Shown piece after piece: positions 26,484 to 33,843 of a DNA stretch of 46,310 nucleotides. A program made the position numbers and the translations under genes. The notes beneath the pieces were generated by a model. That model ran no database searches and was not told the origin of the DNA. It saw nothing but the letters and a program-made list of their open reading frames with translations. The stretch's first letter is position 1. Each line of letters opens with the position of its first letter. Origin of the DNA: an uncultured Acidobacteriota bacterium (lineage in GTDB: Bacteria; Acidobacteriota; Terriglobia; Bryobacterales; Bryobacteraceae); NCBI GenBank assembly GCA_902825945.1, contig CADECY010000074.1, positions 1-46,310 on the forward strand, read 5' to 3'.

Positions 26484-27389
26484 ATGCCCAAGCTGCTCGA
26501 CCGGCTCCTGAAGTCACTCGCCGTAGATGATCCGCGAGCCCTTTACCATCTGCTGTCCGAGCCGTTACCGCCCGAGGATGCAGAGATCGAACCGATGGTC
26601 CAGGAGATCATCACGAAACTGTCCGCACTCGACTATTGGTGCGTGTTCCGCGTTGGAAAGCGGGAACGAGCCGATGTGTTCGAATTCAAAGGGAAGTACG
26701 AAGGTGGCATGCACCGGCAGTTGTTGCGCTACGCGATGGCGGCTTGCGTAACGACCGGGTTCTCCGTGCGAGCCACAGCGATTGTCGTGAGTTCCAAGGG
26801 CCTTCCGTGGGACTACGAAGACATCGAGCCATTCGAACGCGCGGGACTGCGGCTCGAGTTCCGGACGGTTCGCTTGTGGGAAGTCGATGCCCAAATGGCG
26901 CTTGATCTCGAACGCCATTCGCTGTTGTCACTGGTGCCCTTCATGAAGCATACATGGACACAACTGGCGCAGGCGCTCCGGAGGATTCCGAACGCGGCGG
27001 CAGGTGCGCTCGACATGTTCTGGCACGCGCTACTGCTGCGGTATTCTAAGGAAGAAGCCGAACGATTGCAGGCGGAGGTTGGAATGAACAGCGCCATCAT
27101 GGAACGGATATGGAACGAACTGCTGCCGGACTCGCCGTGGGCGGAAGAGATCCGGAAGGAGGCGCGGGAGTCGGCGCTGGCCGAAGGCAGGCGAGAGGGC
27201 GAACTCCGTTACGCTCGCCAGCAAGTCGTGCGGTTGCTCCGGAACCGTTTCCCTGACGTTTCGAGCACTGGTATCGAGGCCGCGGCCGATCTGGCCGGAA
27301 TCGACAGGGCGATCGATGAACTCTTTCAGGCCCAGTCAGCCGATCAGGCTCGCACGATCATGTCCGCGCTCTTGAACCGCGGTCAGTAG
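26484..27389 (+). CDS. Rpn/YhgA-like PD-(D/E)XK nuclease-family protein
   Basis: This protein of about 301 aa has no signal peptide. RERADVFEFKGKYEGG resembles the Asp...Glu-x-Lys core of PD-(D/E)XK nucleases, followed by RQLLRYAM. The C-terminal third is an alpha-helical, charged region (EEIRKEARESALAEGRREGE) ending in a DUF4351-like domain (RQQVVRLLRNRFPDV). This organisation is common in the Rpn family of recombination-promoting nucleases/putative transposases. ATG 26484 was chosen for its position before the first conserved helix and the purine-rich GAAAGAAG upstream; ATG 26460 is also possible. It overlaps the convergent dehydrogenase gene by 7 nt. Nuclease activity is unproven. Confidence 0.6.
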   Translation: MPKLLDRLLKSLAVDDPRALYHLLSEPLPPEDAEIEPMVQEIITKLSALDYWCVFRVGKRERADVFEFKGKYEGGMHRQLLRYAMAACVTTGFSVRATAIVVSSKGLPWDYEDIEPFERAGLRLEFRTVRLWEVDAQMALDLERHSLLSLVPFMKHTWTQLAQALRRIPNAAAGALDMFWHALLLRYSKEEAERLQAEVGMNSAIMERIWNELLPDSPWAEEIRKEARESALAEGRREGELRYARQQVVRLLRNRFPDVSSTGIEAAADLAGIDRAIDELFQAQSADQARTIMSALLNRGQ

Positions 27390-28390
27390 CCGCGGTCCTT
27401 GTCGATCACATTCAACAGCGGACGCCCATCGGCAAACCGCTGAATGTTCTCCCGCAGGATCTCCATCCGCCGGACCGTCACCTGATCGGACTTCGTCGCC
27501 ACATGCGGCGTAATGATCGCATTGTCGAACTTCCACAGCGGGTGGCCCTTCGGCAATGGCTCCGGATCGGTCACATCCACTCCAGCTCCCGCCAGGCGTT
27601 TGCTGTCGAGCGCTTTTACGAGCGCCGGCATGTCGTAGAGCTTCCCACGCGACACCGCGATAAAGTAGGAGTTCTTTTTCAATAGCTCGAACTGGCGCGG
27701 ACCCACCATGCCTTGGCTCTCGGCCGTGTGCGGCGCCGAGATGAACAAGACATCGGCGAGCGGCAGAACTTCGTCGAGTTGATCGGGCCTCACCACACGT
27801 TCGAGCACGGTCATGAAGGGAATGTCCTTCGGATCGACGCCGATCACCTTCATGCCGAACCCGTGAGCCCGAGTGGCGATCTGGGTACCGATTCCGCCGA
27901 CTCCGATGACCACCGCGGTCTTGCCGCGGAGCTCGATCGCTTCGTAGGTCTTGGGGTCCCACTCTTCCTTTGCCCGGTTGGCGACGATGCGATTCAGGCC
28001 TCGCGTGAGCGTCAGGAGCATGGCGAGCGCATGATCGGCGATTTCTGGCCCCTGGATGATCTTGCAGTTGGTGACCGTGATTCCCGATCGCTTCAAATCG
28101 GGCTCGGAAAGCAGCAGGTACGGCTCGACACCCGCGCTATAAGTCTGGAACCACTTCAGATTTTTGCCCGCGCGCACCCACTCGGGCTTGATGGTGCCGA
28201 GAATCGCATCTGCGTCGCCGATCTCGGCCGCGGCGGTCACTTCGGTCACCGCGACCACCTTCGCCTTCGGCGAGGCTGACTGGAGTTCGCGAACCGCGTC
28301 CGGCGCGAGTCCGGTCACCAGGATCTTTTTCTGTTGCGCCAGCAACGGCAGGCCGGCGGCCAAGGCCAGTACGAAGCGAATCTTCAACAT
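27383..28390 (-). CDS. D-2-hydroxyacid dehydrogenase family protein with N-terminal signal-like leader
   Basis: This 335-aa protein contains the NAD-binding motif VIGVGGIGTQIA and the catalytic triad of the family: Arg in AVSRGKLYDM, Glu in VTDPEPLPKG and His in IITPHVA. It normally reduces 2-oxo acids or oxidises D-2-hydroxyacids with NAD(P). Unusually it begins MLKIRFVLALAAGLPLLAQQ, a typical Sec signal, although the NAD-dependent family is cytoplasmic. No upstream or internal start near the mature region gives a cleaner N-terminus. It ends the TlpA-GlcD-dehydrogenase operon, 10 nt after glcD. Export with a bound cofactor, or a membrane-anchored form, is possible. Confidence 0.85.
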   Translation of the reverse strand: MLKIRFVLALAAGLPLLAQQKKILVTGLAPDAVRELQSASPKAKVVAVTEVTAAAEIGDADAILGTIKPEWVRAGKNLKWFQTYSAGVEPYLLLSEPDLKRSGITVTNCKIIQGPEIADHALAMLLTLTRGLNRIVANRAKEEWDPKTYEAIELRGKTAVVIGVGGIGTQIATRAHGFGMKVIGVDPKDIPFMTVLERVVRPDQLDEVLPLADVLFISAPHTAESQGMVGPRQFELLKKNSYFIAVSRGKLYDMPALVKALDSKRLAGAGVDVTDPEPLPKGHPLWKFDNAIITPHVATKSDQVTVRRMEILRENIQRFADGRPLLNVIDKDRGY

Positions 28391-28400
28391 GCGAATCAGT

Positions 28401-29831
28401 CTACAGCATGTTGGCTTCGGTCAGTGGCTTGTGGCGGATCTCCATGCACCCGCGGCCCGTCGGCAGCACCTTTCCTGGATTCAAACGGCATTCCGGATCG
28501 AACAGGTTCTTGAAGGCTTTGATCATGTCGAGCGAGTCCGGTGAGAACAGATTCTCCATCAGTTCCATCTTCTCCATGCCCACGCCATGCTCACCCGTGA
28601 TCGACCCGCCGACTGAAATACAGAAGTTCAGGATCTCGTCACCAGCGGCCTTCGCGCGATCGGTGTCGCCGGGCTTCCGCGCGTCAAACAAAATGATCGG
28701 GTGGAGATTGCCGTCACCCGCGTGGAAGATGTTCGAAATCGACAGGCCGTAGCGCTCGGAAACGCCTTTGATGAATTCGAGTGTCGGCGCGATCTTGGTG
28801 CGTGGCACCACGCCATCCTGCACGTAGTAGAACGGACTCACCCGCCCCACCGCGCCGAACGCGTTCTTGCGGCCTTTCCAAAGCAGGTCGCGTTCCTCGG
28901 CCGATTTCGCCACGCGGAACTCGCGCGCGTTGCAGGCGGCGCATGCCTCGCGGATCTGCTCCACCTGCTCTTCCACCTGTTCGTTCAGCCCCTCGAGTTC
29001 GATGAGCAGCACCGCCTCGGCATCCATCGGATACCCGGCGTGCGTCGCTTCCTCCACCATCCGGAGCATCACGCCGTCGAGCATCTCGACCGCGGCCGGC
29101 GTAATCGCGCGCGCCGTGATCTCGGCGACGGTGCGTCCGCAATCGAGCGCCGTGTCGTAGATCGCAAGGCACGTCTTCACCGCCTCCGGAGCGCGCATCA
29201 AACGCACCGTGATCTCGGTGACGAAGCCCATGGTCCCTTCCGAACCCGTGAACAGACCCACGAGATCGAGCCCCGGGAGATCCGTCTCCTTGCCGCCGAT
29301 TCGAACGATCGAGCCGTCGAGCAGCACCAGTTCGAGACCGAGAACGTGATTGGTGGTCACGCCGTAGGCGAGCGTGTGCGGACCACCCGCGTTCTCGGCG
29401 ACATTGCCGCCGATGGTGCACGCACGCTGACTCGAGGGATCGGGCGCGTAGAAATACTTGTCGCCTTGCACCGCGAGCGTGATATCGAGGTTCACCACGC
29501 CGGGCTGCAACACCGCGCGCTCGTTCTTCAGGTCGAGTTCGAGGATCCTGTTCATCCGCGAAAACGAAACGGTCATGCCGCCCGCCCGCGGAATCGCACC
29601 GCCACTCAGGCCCGTGCCGGCACCCCGTCCCACGATCGGAATCCCATGCTTGGCCGTCAACTTGACGATCGCCGAAACCTCGGCTGTCGTCCGCGGAAAG
29701 ACCACCATCTCGGGCCGGTGCTTATCGACGCCACCGTCGTACTCGTAGAGCACGAGATCTTCCGGTGCGTCGAGCAGGTTGCGCGGCCCCAGCAGGCGGA
29801 CGAGTTCTTCCCTGACCTCACGCGCGATCAT
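28401..29831 (-). CDS. glcD: FAD-linked oxidase, glycolate oxidase GlcD-like
   Basis: This 476-aa flavoprotein of the VAO/PCMH fold has the FAD-binding segment PIVGRGAGTGLSGGAIP near residue 60 and GGNVAENAGGPHTLAYG. The C-terminal domain ends with GNLHPIILFD and GSITGEHGVGMEKM, typical of GlcD and D-lactate dehydrogenases. It oxidises 2-hydroxy acids such as glycolate or D-lactate and passes electrons on. GlcE and GlcF subunits are not adjacent, so it is a single-subunit relative or its partners are elsewhere. Its ATG begins directly after the TlpA gene stop, with no gap, and the D-2-hydroxyacid dehydrogenase follows. Two different hydroxyacid oxidising enzymes in one operon suggest hydroxyacid use. 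Confidence 0.92.
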   Translation of the reverse strand: MIAREVREELVRLLGPRNLLDAPEDLVLYEYDGGVDKHRPEMVVFPRTTAEVSAIVKLTAKHGIPIVGRGAGTGLSGGAIPRAGGMTVSFSRMNRILELDLKNERAVLQPGVVNLDITLAVQGDKYFYAPDPSSQRACTIGGNVAENAGGPHTLAYGVTTNHVLGLELVLLDGSIVRIGGKETDLPGLDLVGLFTGSEGTMGFVTEITVRLMRAPEAVKTCLAIYDTALDCGRTVAEITARAITPAAVEMLDGVMLRMVEEATHAGYPMDAEAVLLIELEGLNEQVEEQVEQIREACAACNAREFRVAKSAEERDLLWKGRKNAFGAVGRVSPFYYVQDGVVPRTKIAPTLEFIKGVSERYGLSISNIFHAGDGNLHPIILFDARKPGDTDRAKAAGDEILNFCISVGGSITGEHGVGMEKMELMENLFSPDSLDMIKAFKNLFDPECRLNPGKVLPTGRGCMEIRHKPLTEANML

Positions 29832-30341
29832 CTAAATCTGCGCCTTCAGCATTCGGATGAGATCTTCGGCCTTCCAGTCGAACCCGATGATCTTCTGGAT
29901 GACCTTGCCTTCCTTGTTGATCACGTAGGTTTCCGGGATGCGGTAGGTTCCGAACGAGTCCGAGATGGCGGCCGCTGGATCGCGCATGGTGAGGTAGCTG
30001 AGGTTGAAGCGCTTGACGAAGGCCTTGTACTTTTCGTCCTTCTTGTCGATGCTCACGCCCACCACGACGACGCCCTTGTCTTTGAGCTCGCGGTGGATCG
30101 CCTCGAGTTCCGGCGCCTCACGAACGCACGGCGCGCACCAGGTGGCCCAAAAATTCAGGACGAGCACCTTGCCGAGAAAGTTCTCCCGCGTCAGCGTCAT
30201 GCCGTTGTCGGCTTTGATCGAAAAGGGCGGAGCCGTATCCCCCACCTGCACAACGTGATCCCGGGTGACATCCCAAAGAACCACGCCGAGCACGCCCAGA
30301 GCCGCAGCCATCAGGCCTTGCAACAGCTTGTCTGTGTTCAT
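29832..30341 (-). CDS. TlpA-like membrane-anchored thioredoxin
   Basis: This 169-aa protein has an N-terminal membrane anchor (about 8-24) and a thioredoxin-fold periplasmic domain with the active site FWATWCAPCVREAPEL. The insert GVVVVGVSIDKKDEKYKAF is typical of TlpA/ResA-type proteins that reduce periplasmic disulfides, often for cytochrome c maturation. It is the first gene of the operon with glcD and the dehydrogenase; the window also has many c-type cytochromes that would need such activity. The ATG 30341 lies near a -10-like TAGAAT on the minus strand (30364-30357 region). Confidence 0.92.
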   Translation of the reverse strand: MNTDKLLQGLMAAALGVLGVVLWDVTRDHVVQVGDTAPPFSIKADNGMTLTRENFLGKVLVLNFWATWCAPCVREAPELEAIHRELKDKGVVVVGVSIDKKDEKYKAFVKRFNLSYLTMRDPAAAISDSFGTYRIPETYVINKEGKVIQKIIGFDWKAEDLIRMLKAQI

Positions 30342-30356
30342 GAGAGGCTAAAGACG

Positions 30357-30364
30357 TATTCTAG
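30357..30364 (-). promoter_or_regulatory. Putative -10 for the tlpA-glcD operon within the divergent region
   Basis: On the minus strand CTAGAATA contains TAGAAT, five of six matches to the -10 consensus, about 17 nt before ATG 30341. The plus strand here reads TATTCTAG, a weaker match for the pterin operon. No clear -35 is seen. Confidence 0.4.
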
Positions 30365-30424
30365 CGTACAGCGCCCGGAATGCTGGAATCCGGAGCGAGG
30401 TTTGACGCATCTGAAAGGGGGCTC

Positions 30425-30844
30425 ATGCTCATTACGCGAAAAGCGGAGTTTTCGGCGTCGCACGCCTGCTATCGGAACGACTGGACGCCAGAAAAAAACC
30501 GTGAGATCTACGGCGAGAGCGCCAATCCGCGCGGGCACGGCCACAACTATATCGTCGAGGTGACGCTCGACGGCGAACCCGATCCAGTCACCGGCATGAT
30601 CTTCGACCTGAAAACGTTGAAGGACATCATCAACATCGAGGTTGTACAACCGTTCGACCACCGGTTCCTGAACCATGAGGTACCCCCGTTCGACAGGGTA
30701 GTACCTACCACCGAGAATATCGCCGCGGAGATCTGGCGCCGAGTGTCCGCGAAGTTCCCCAACCCCGCCGGGCCGAAACTCGCCAACGTCCGGCTGTTCG
30801 AGACCGACGACCTGTATGTAGACTACGCGGGGCCTTCCCGATGA
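30425..30844 (+). CDS. 6-carboxytetrahydropterin/6-pyruvoyltetrahydropterin synthase family protein, copy A (catalytic Cys replaced by Ser)
   Basis: This 139-aa T-fold enzyme keeps the zinc ligands H13 (SASHAC) and H38/H40 (RGHGHNY), the Asp-His dyad D78-H79 (PFDHRFLN) and the pterin-anchoring E126 (LFETDD). At the position of the catalytic Cys in canonical PTPS (GKCNNPxGHGH) it has S32, preceded by Glu31 (GESANPRGHGH). PTPS-III enzymes, which replace FolB in folate synthesis, also lack this Cys and carry Glu nearby, so a related role is possible. ATG 30425 has AAAGGGGG upstream. It overlaps copy B by ATGA and leads into folE, which makes dihydroneopterin triphosphate, the shared PTPS/QueD substrate. 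Confidence 0.88.
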   Translation: MLITRKAEFSASHACYRNDWTPEKNREIYGESANPRGHGHNYIVEVTLDGEPDPVTGMIFDLKTLKDIINIEVVQPFDHRFLNHEVPPFDRVVPTTENIAAEIWRRVSAKFPNPAGPKLANVRLFETDDLYVDYAGPSR

Positions 30845-31269
30845 CGAAGCTGACACGCCAGTACCGGTTCGCGGCGTCACACAGGCTCCACTCGGAGCAG
30901 TTGAGCGAGGCCGAGAATCAGGAGATTTTCGGAAAGTGCAACAACCCGTTCGGGCACGGCCATGACTACGTTCTGCGCGTCACTGCGGCGGGAGAACCGG
31001 ACAAAGAAACCGGCCTGCTCTGCCACCTCGGCACGCTCGACGGCTTGGTCGAAGAAATTGTGCTCCGCCACACCCGTGACCGGAATCTCAATGACTGGGA
31101 CGTTTTCGCCGGCACGGGCATGGTTCCCACCACCGAGAATCTCGCGGCGGTAGTCTCTGCCCGGTTGACGAAGGCTTGGTCTGGAGCGTTTCCGTCAGGC
31201 CCGAGCCTGTCGGCGGTGACGATACTCGAAACCCGCAGAAATACCGTCGAACTGAGAGTCGGACAATGA
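30841..31269 (+). CDS. 6-carboxytetrahydropterin/6-pyruvoyltetrahydropterin synthase family protein, copy B (Asp-His dyad lost)
   Basis: This 142-aa T-fold protein keeps the zinc ligands H14 (AASHRL) and H39/H41 (FGHGHDY), the catalytic Cys C33 (FGKCNNPFGHGH) and the pterin Glu E130 (ILETRR). At the position of the catalytic Asp-His dyad seen as D78-H79 in copy A it has R79-D80 (HTRDRNLND). It thus has exactly the residue copy A lacks and lacks those copy A keeps. ATG 30841 overlaps the copy A stop as ATGA, and its own stop overlaps the folE start as ATGA, so all three proteins are probably made in similar amounts. PTPS active sites form at subunit interfaces, so a mixed oligomer is an attractive inference. 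Confidence 0.85.
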   Translation: MTKLTRQYRFAASHRLHSEQLSEAENQEIFGKCNNPFGHGHDYVLRVTAAGEPDKETGLLCHLGTLDGLVEEIVLRHTRDRNLNDWDVFAGTGMVPTTENLAAVVSARLTKAWSGAFPSGPSLSAVTILETRRNTVELRVGQ

Positions 31270-31874
31270 AGAACAAGGCTGCCGCCAAAGTAATGGAAAT
31301 CTCGAGAAAGAAGGACTCGACCGCGTCGCTCGTCGAGCAGATGTTGCGGAACCTCGGCGAGGATCCGGACCGGGACGGCTTGCTCCGTACTCCGGAACGC
31401 GCCGACAAGGCCATGCAGTTTCTCACGAGCGGCTACACCGTAGACCTGAAGAAAATCGTCAACGGAGCCCTTTTCGACGTCAAGCATGACGAGATGGTGC
31501 TCGTGAAGGATGTCGAGTTCTACAGCCTGTGCGAGCACCACATGCTGCCCTTTTTCGGAAAGATGCACGTCGCCTACCTTCCCAAGGATCGCGTGATCGG
31601 ATTGTCGAAGATCCCTCGCATCATCGATGCCTTCGCGCGCCGCCTGCAAGTTCAGGAGCGATTGACCACGCAGGTGGCGGAAGCAATCCAGGAGATGGTG
31701 AATCCGCTGGGCGTCGGCGTAATCTGCGAGGCCCGCCACTTCTGCATGATGATGCGCGGCGTCGAAAAGCAGGAATCGTCCACGGTGACGAGCGCGATGC
31801 TCGGCGCGTTCCGGACGCAACGCGAAACACGCGAGGAACTGCTCGCGCTGCTCCGCCACAGTTCGCTGAAGTAA
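31266..31874 (+). CDS. folE: GTP cyclohydrolase I
   Basis: This 202-aa cytoplasmic enzyme converts GTP to 7,8-dihydroneopterin triphosphate and formate, the first step of folate, queuosine and biopterin synthesis. The zinc ligands are Cys and His in SLCEHHMLPF and Cys in ARHFCMMMRG. DRDGLLRTPERADKAM and QVQERLTTQVAEAI are typical of the type I fold. Length matches bacterial FolE. The start ATG 31266 overlaps the upstream PTPS stop by 4 nt; a longer in-frame extension from 31176 was rejected because it lies inside the PTPS gene. It supplies the substrate used by QueD/PTPS proteins, which explains the operon. Confidence 0.97.
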   Translation: MKNKAAAKVMEISRKKDSTASLVEQMLRNLGEDPDRDGLLRTPERADKAMQFLTSGYTVDLKKIVNGALFDVKHDEMVLVKDVEFYSLCEHHMLPFFGKMHVAYLPKDRVIGLSKIPRIIDAFARRLQVQERLTTQVAEAIQEMVNPLGVGVICEARHFCMMMRGVEKQESSTVTSAMLGAFRTQRETREELLALLRHSSLK

Positions 31875-31886
31875 AATGGAGTTCAG

Positions 31887-32249
31887 ATGGCTCTGAACTT
31901 TCGTGAATTCTCGGCTACCGACCCGTTCGGCAGAAACTGTCAGGTCACTTTCGTCTGGTTGCAGACAGCGATTTCGATTCGCCATGCCGACGCGGTGGAC
32001 GTGAAGTTCACCATTCACGACGGTGACTACCGTGACGAAAAGGTGATCGCCCTTCCCCATCCGCGCCTGTGCCAGATGGCGGAAAGCGCTGGACATCCTC
32101 TCAGCGATGCCTGGGTGAGCCGCCTGGCGGCCTCTCACCTGAAGCGCATGATCGAGACGGGCGAGGACATGGAAAAGCCCATGGTCACGATGACGCCCGC
32201 CGATCTCGACCGCGCCAACGCGCAGGCTTCGTCCGCCGCGGCCGCATAG
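31887..32249 (+). CDS. Conserved-looking small protein of unknown function
   Basis: This 120-aa protein was not recognised as any family. It has no signal peptide or membrane segment. The N-terminal half looks beta-rich (CQVTFVWLQTAISIRHADAV, VKFTIHDG), with a helical middle (CQMAESAGHPLSDAWVSRLA) and an Ala-rich end. GGAG lies about 6 nt before ATG 31887, and the gene starts 12 nt after folE, so it is likely the last gene of the pterin operon. It is convergent with the PQQ dehydrogenase gene, 4 nt apart. It could be unrelated to pterins. Confidence 0.7.
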   Translation: MALNFREFSATDPFGRNCQVTFVWLQTAISIRHADAVDVKFTIHDGDYRDEKVIALPHPRLCQMAESAGHPLSDAWVSRLAASHLKRMIETGEDMEKPMVTMTPADLDRANAQASSAAAA

Positions 32250-32254
32250 GCCGC
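32238..32254. terminator. GC-rich hairpin between convergent genes, possible bidirectional terminator
   Basis: GCGGCC (32238-32243) and GGCCGC (32249-32254) form a perfect 6-bp stem with a 5-nt loop covering both convergent stop codons. There is no T-tract on either side, so an intrinsic terminator is only a possibility. Confidence 0.3.
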
Positions 32255-33840
32255 TATCGATCGTCCTCCGGAAGCACGAACGCGAACGTTGCGGTCTTGG
32301 TACAGATGGCGACGTATTGGCGTCCGTCAACGGCGTAGCTCATCGGTGAGGCGCGAATCGTGCCCCCGGTGTTGAAGTTCCAGAGGTGCTTTCCATCGCG
32401 GCCATCGAGAGCAATGAACTGCCCGTCGCGTCCCGCCACGAAAACCACTCCGCCCGCGGTCGCGAGTGTCCCCGCGTGCGCGACCAGTTCCTGGTTGCCG
32501 AGAAACGGATACTCCCATCGCACTTGGCCCGTTCGAACATCGATCGCCTTCACCGATTGCTTCGGCTCGGTCTTCTCGTTGTCGTTGCTGAATCCAGTTG
32601 GATAGAAGTAGCCGCAGGCATCGCGCGCGACCAAATAGAAGAGTCCAGTGACGGGATTCCACGAAGGAGACTGCCAGTTCGTGCCACCGTGGACATCGGG
32701 GCAGACGTAGTTGCCTTTCGTCGTGGGCGTGGTGCCGGGCAACCGGTCCGGCCGGCCATTGGGCAGGATGCCGCGAGCCCACGTTTGTTTGGCGAACGGC
32801 TCACCGAGCAGGAACTCACCACTTGCGCGATCGAGCGCATAGAAAAAGGCGTTGCGGTTGGCGTGGAGCAGCAGCTTTCGCGGGCGGCCTTTCCAGACCG
32901 TATCCACGAGCATCGGCGTTTCGTTCGCGTCCCAGTCATTCACGTCGTGCGGCGTGAACTGATAGTGCCACCGGAGCTTTCCCGTGCTCGCCTCGAGCGC
33001 GAGCACCGAGCAACTGTACAGGTTGTCGCCCGTGCGATTCGATCCGTCGTAGTCCTCTGGACCGGGATTCCCTGTCGTCCAATAGATGAGGCCGAGTTCC
33101 GGATCGTAGGTTCCCGTCGTCCACGTGGCCGCGCCCCCCGCCCTCCACGCGTCGCCATCGGCAGGCCACGTCTCGTGGCCCTTCTCACCCGGACCCGGAA
33201 CCGTATCGAATCGCCACGCACGCTTCCCTGTCTCGACGTCATAGGCATCGAGAAATCCGCGGACGGTCCCGGTATCGCCTCCACGAACGCCGAGCAGTAC
33301 GAGATTCTTCACCACCAGCGGCGCGGCGGTGGTTCCGTACGACAATCCTGGATCGCCGAGTTGCACGCGCCACAGCAGGCTGCCGTTCCGCGCATCGAGG
33401 GCGATCAGAGAGCAATCGCTCGTCGCCATGAACAGCCGGTTTCCCGAAAGCGCGAAACCGCGATTCCAGTTCGTGCGGCGGATTCCGCGCGCTGGTGCGG
33501 GCGGGCCATGTGGTGTCTCCACCGGATATTGAAAACTCCAGATCACGCGGCCCGTGCGCGCGTCGAGGGCATGCGCCTCCTCACCTCCCACCGTCACGTA
33601 CATGATTCCTCCGCGCACCAGCGGGGTCGTCTCGCTGCGAGCAGGCAACCGCGGAGTCTGGAACGCCCACGCCGCCACGAGCCTCTTTACGTTGGAGGTG
33701 TCGATCTGCCGCAGCGGACTGTGGCGTTGCCCGGTATTGTCGCGATCGTGGCTCAGCCAATCGGCTGGGTTCGCGAAAACCGGATCGAGCAATTGCGCGG
33801 GCGAGGCGATGGCGGCGAAAAGCAGCGGAAGGAATCGCAT
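32254..33840 (-). CDS. PQQ-dependent alcohol dehydrogenase-type quinoprotein, exported
   Basis: This 528-aa periplasmic eight-bladed propeller has a signal peptide (about 1-16). GAATWTTGTYDPELGLIYW and TTGNPGPE (N258) are PQQ/metal motifs of the methanol/ethanol dehydrogenase family. The catalytic Asp lies in HDVNDWDANETP (D302), and D304 two residues later corresponds to the extra Asp used by lanthanide-dependent XoxF/PedH-type enzymes. The usual metal Glu is probably Asp (GGDTG, about D190). There is no adjacent Cys pair and no haem domain. The next upstream gene encodes a di-haem cytochrome c, 3 nt away, a natural electron acceptor. Substrate is unknown; alcohol or aldose oxidation is likely. 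Confidence 0.87.
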   Translation of the reverse strand: MRFLPLLFAAIASPAQLLDPVFANPADWLSHDRDNTGQRHSPLRQIDTSNVKRLVAAWAFQTPRLPARSETTPLVRGGIMYVTVGGEEAHALDARTGRVIWSFQYPVETPHGPPAPARGIRRTNWNRGFALSGNRLFMATSDCSLIALDARNGSLLWRVQLGDPGLSYGTTAAPLVVKNLVLLGVRGGDTGTVRGFLDAYDVETGKRAWRFDTVPGPGEKGHETWPADGDAWRAGGAATWTTGTYDPELGLIYWTTGNPGPEDYDGSNRTGDNLYSCSVLALEASTGKLRWHYQFTPHDVNDWDANETPMLVDTVWKGRPRKLLLHANRNAFFYALDRASGEFLLGEPFAKQTWARGILPNGRPDRLPGTTPTTKGNYVCPDVHGGTNWQSPSWNPVTGLFYLVARDACGYFYPTGFSNDNEKTEPKQSVKAIDVRTGQVRWEYPFLGNQELVAHAGTLATAGGVVFVAGRDGQFIALDGRDGKHLWNFNTGGTIRASPMSYAVDGRQYVAICTKTATFAFVLPEDDR

Positions 33841-33843
33841 GGA

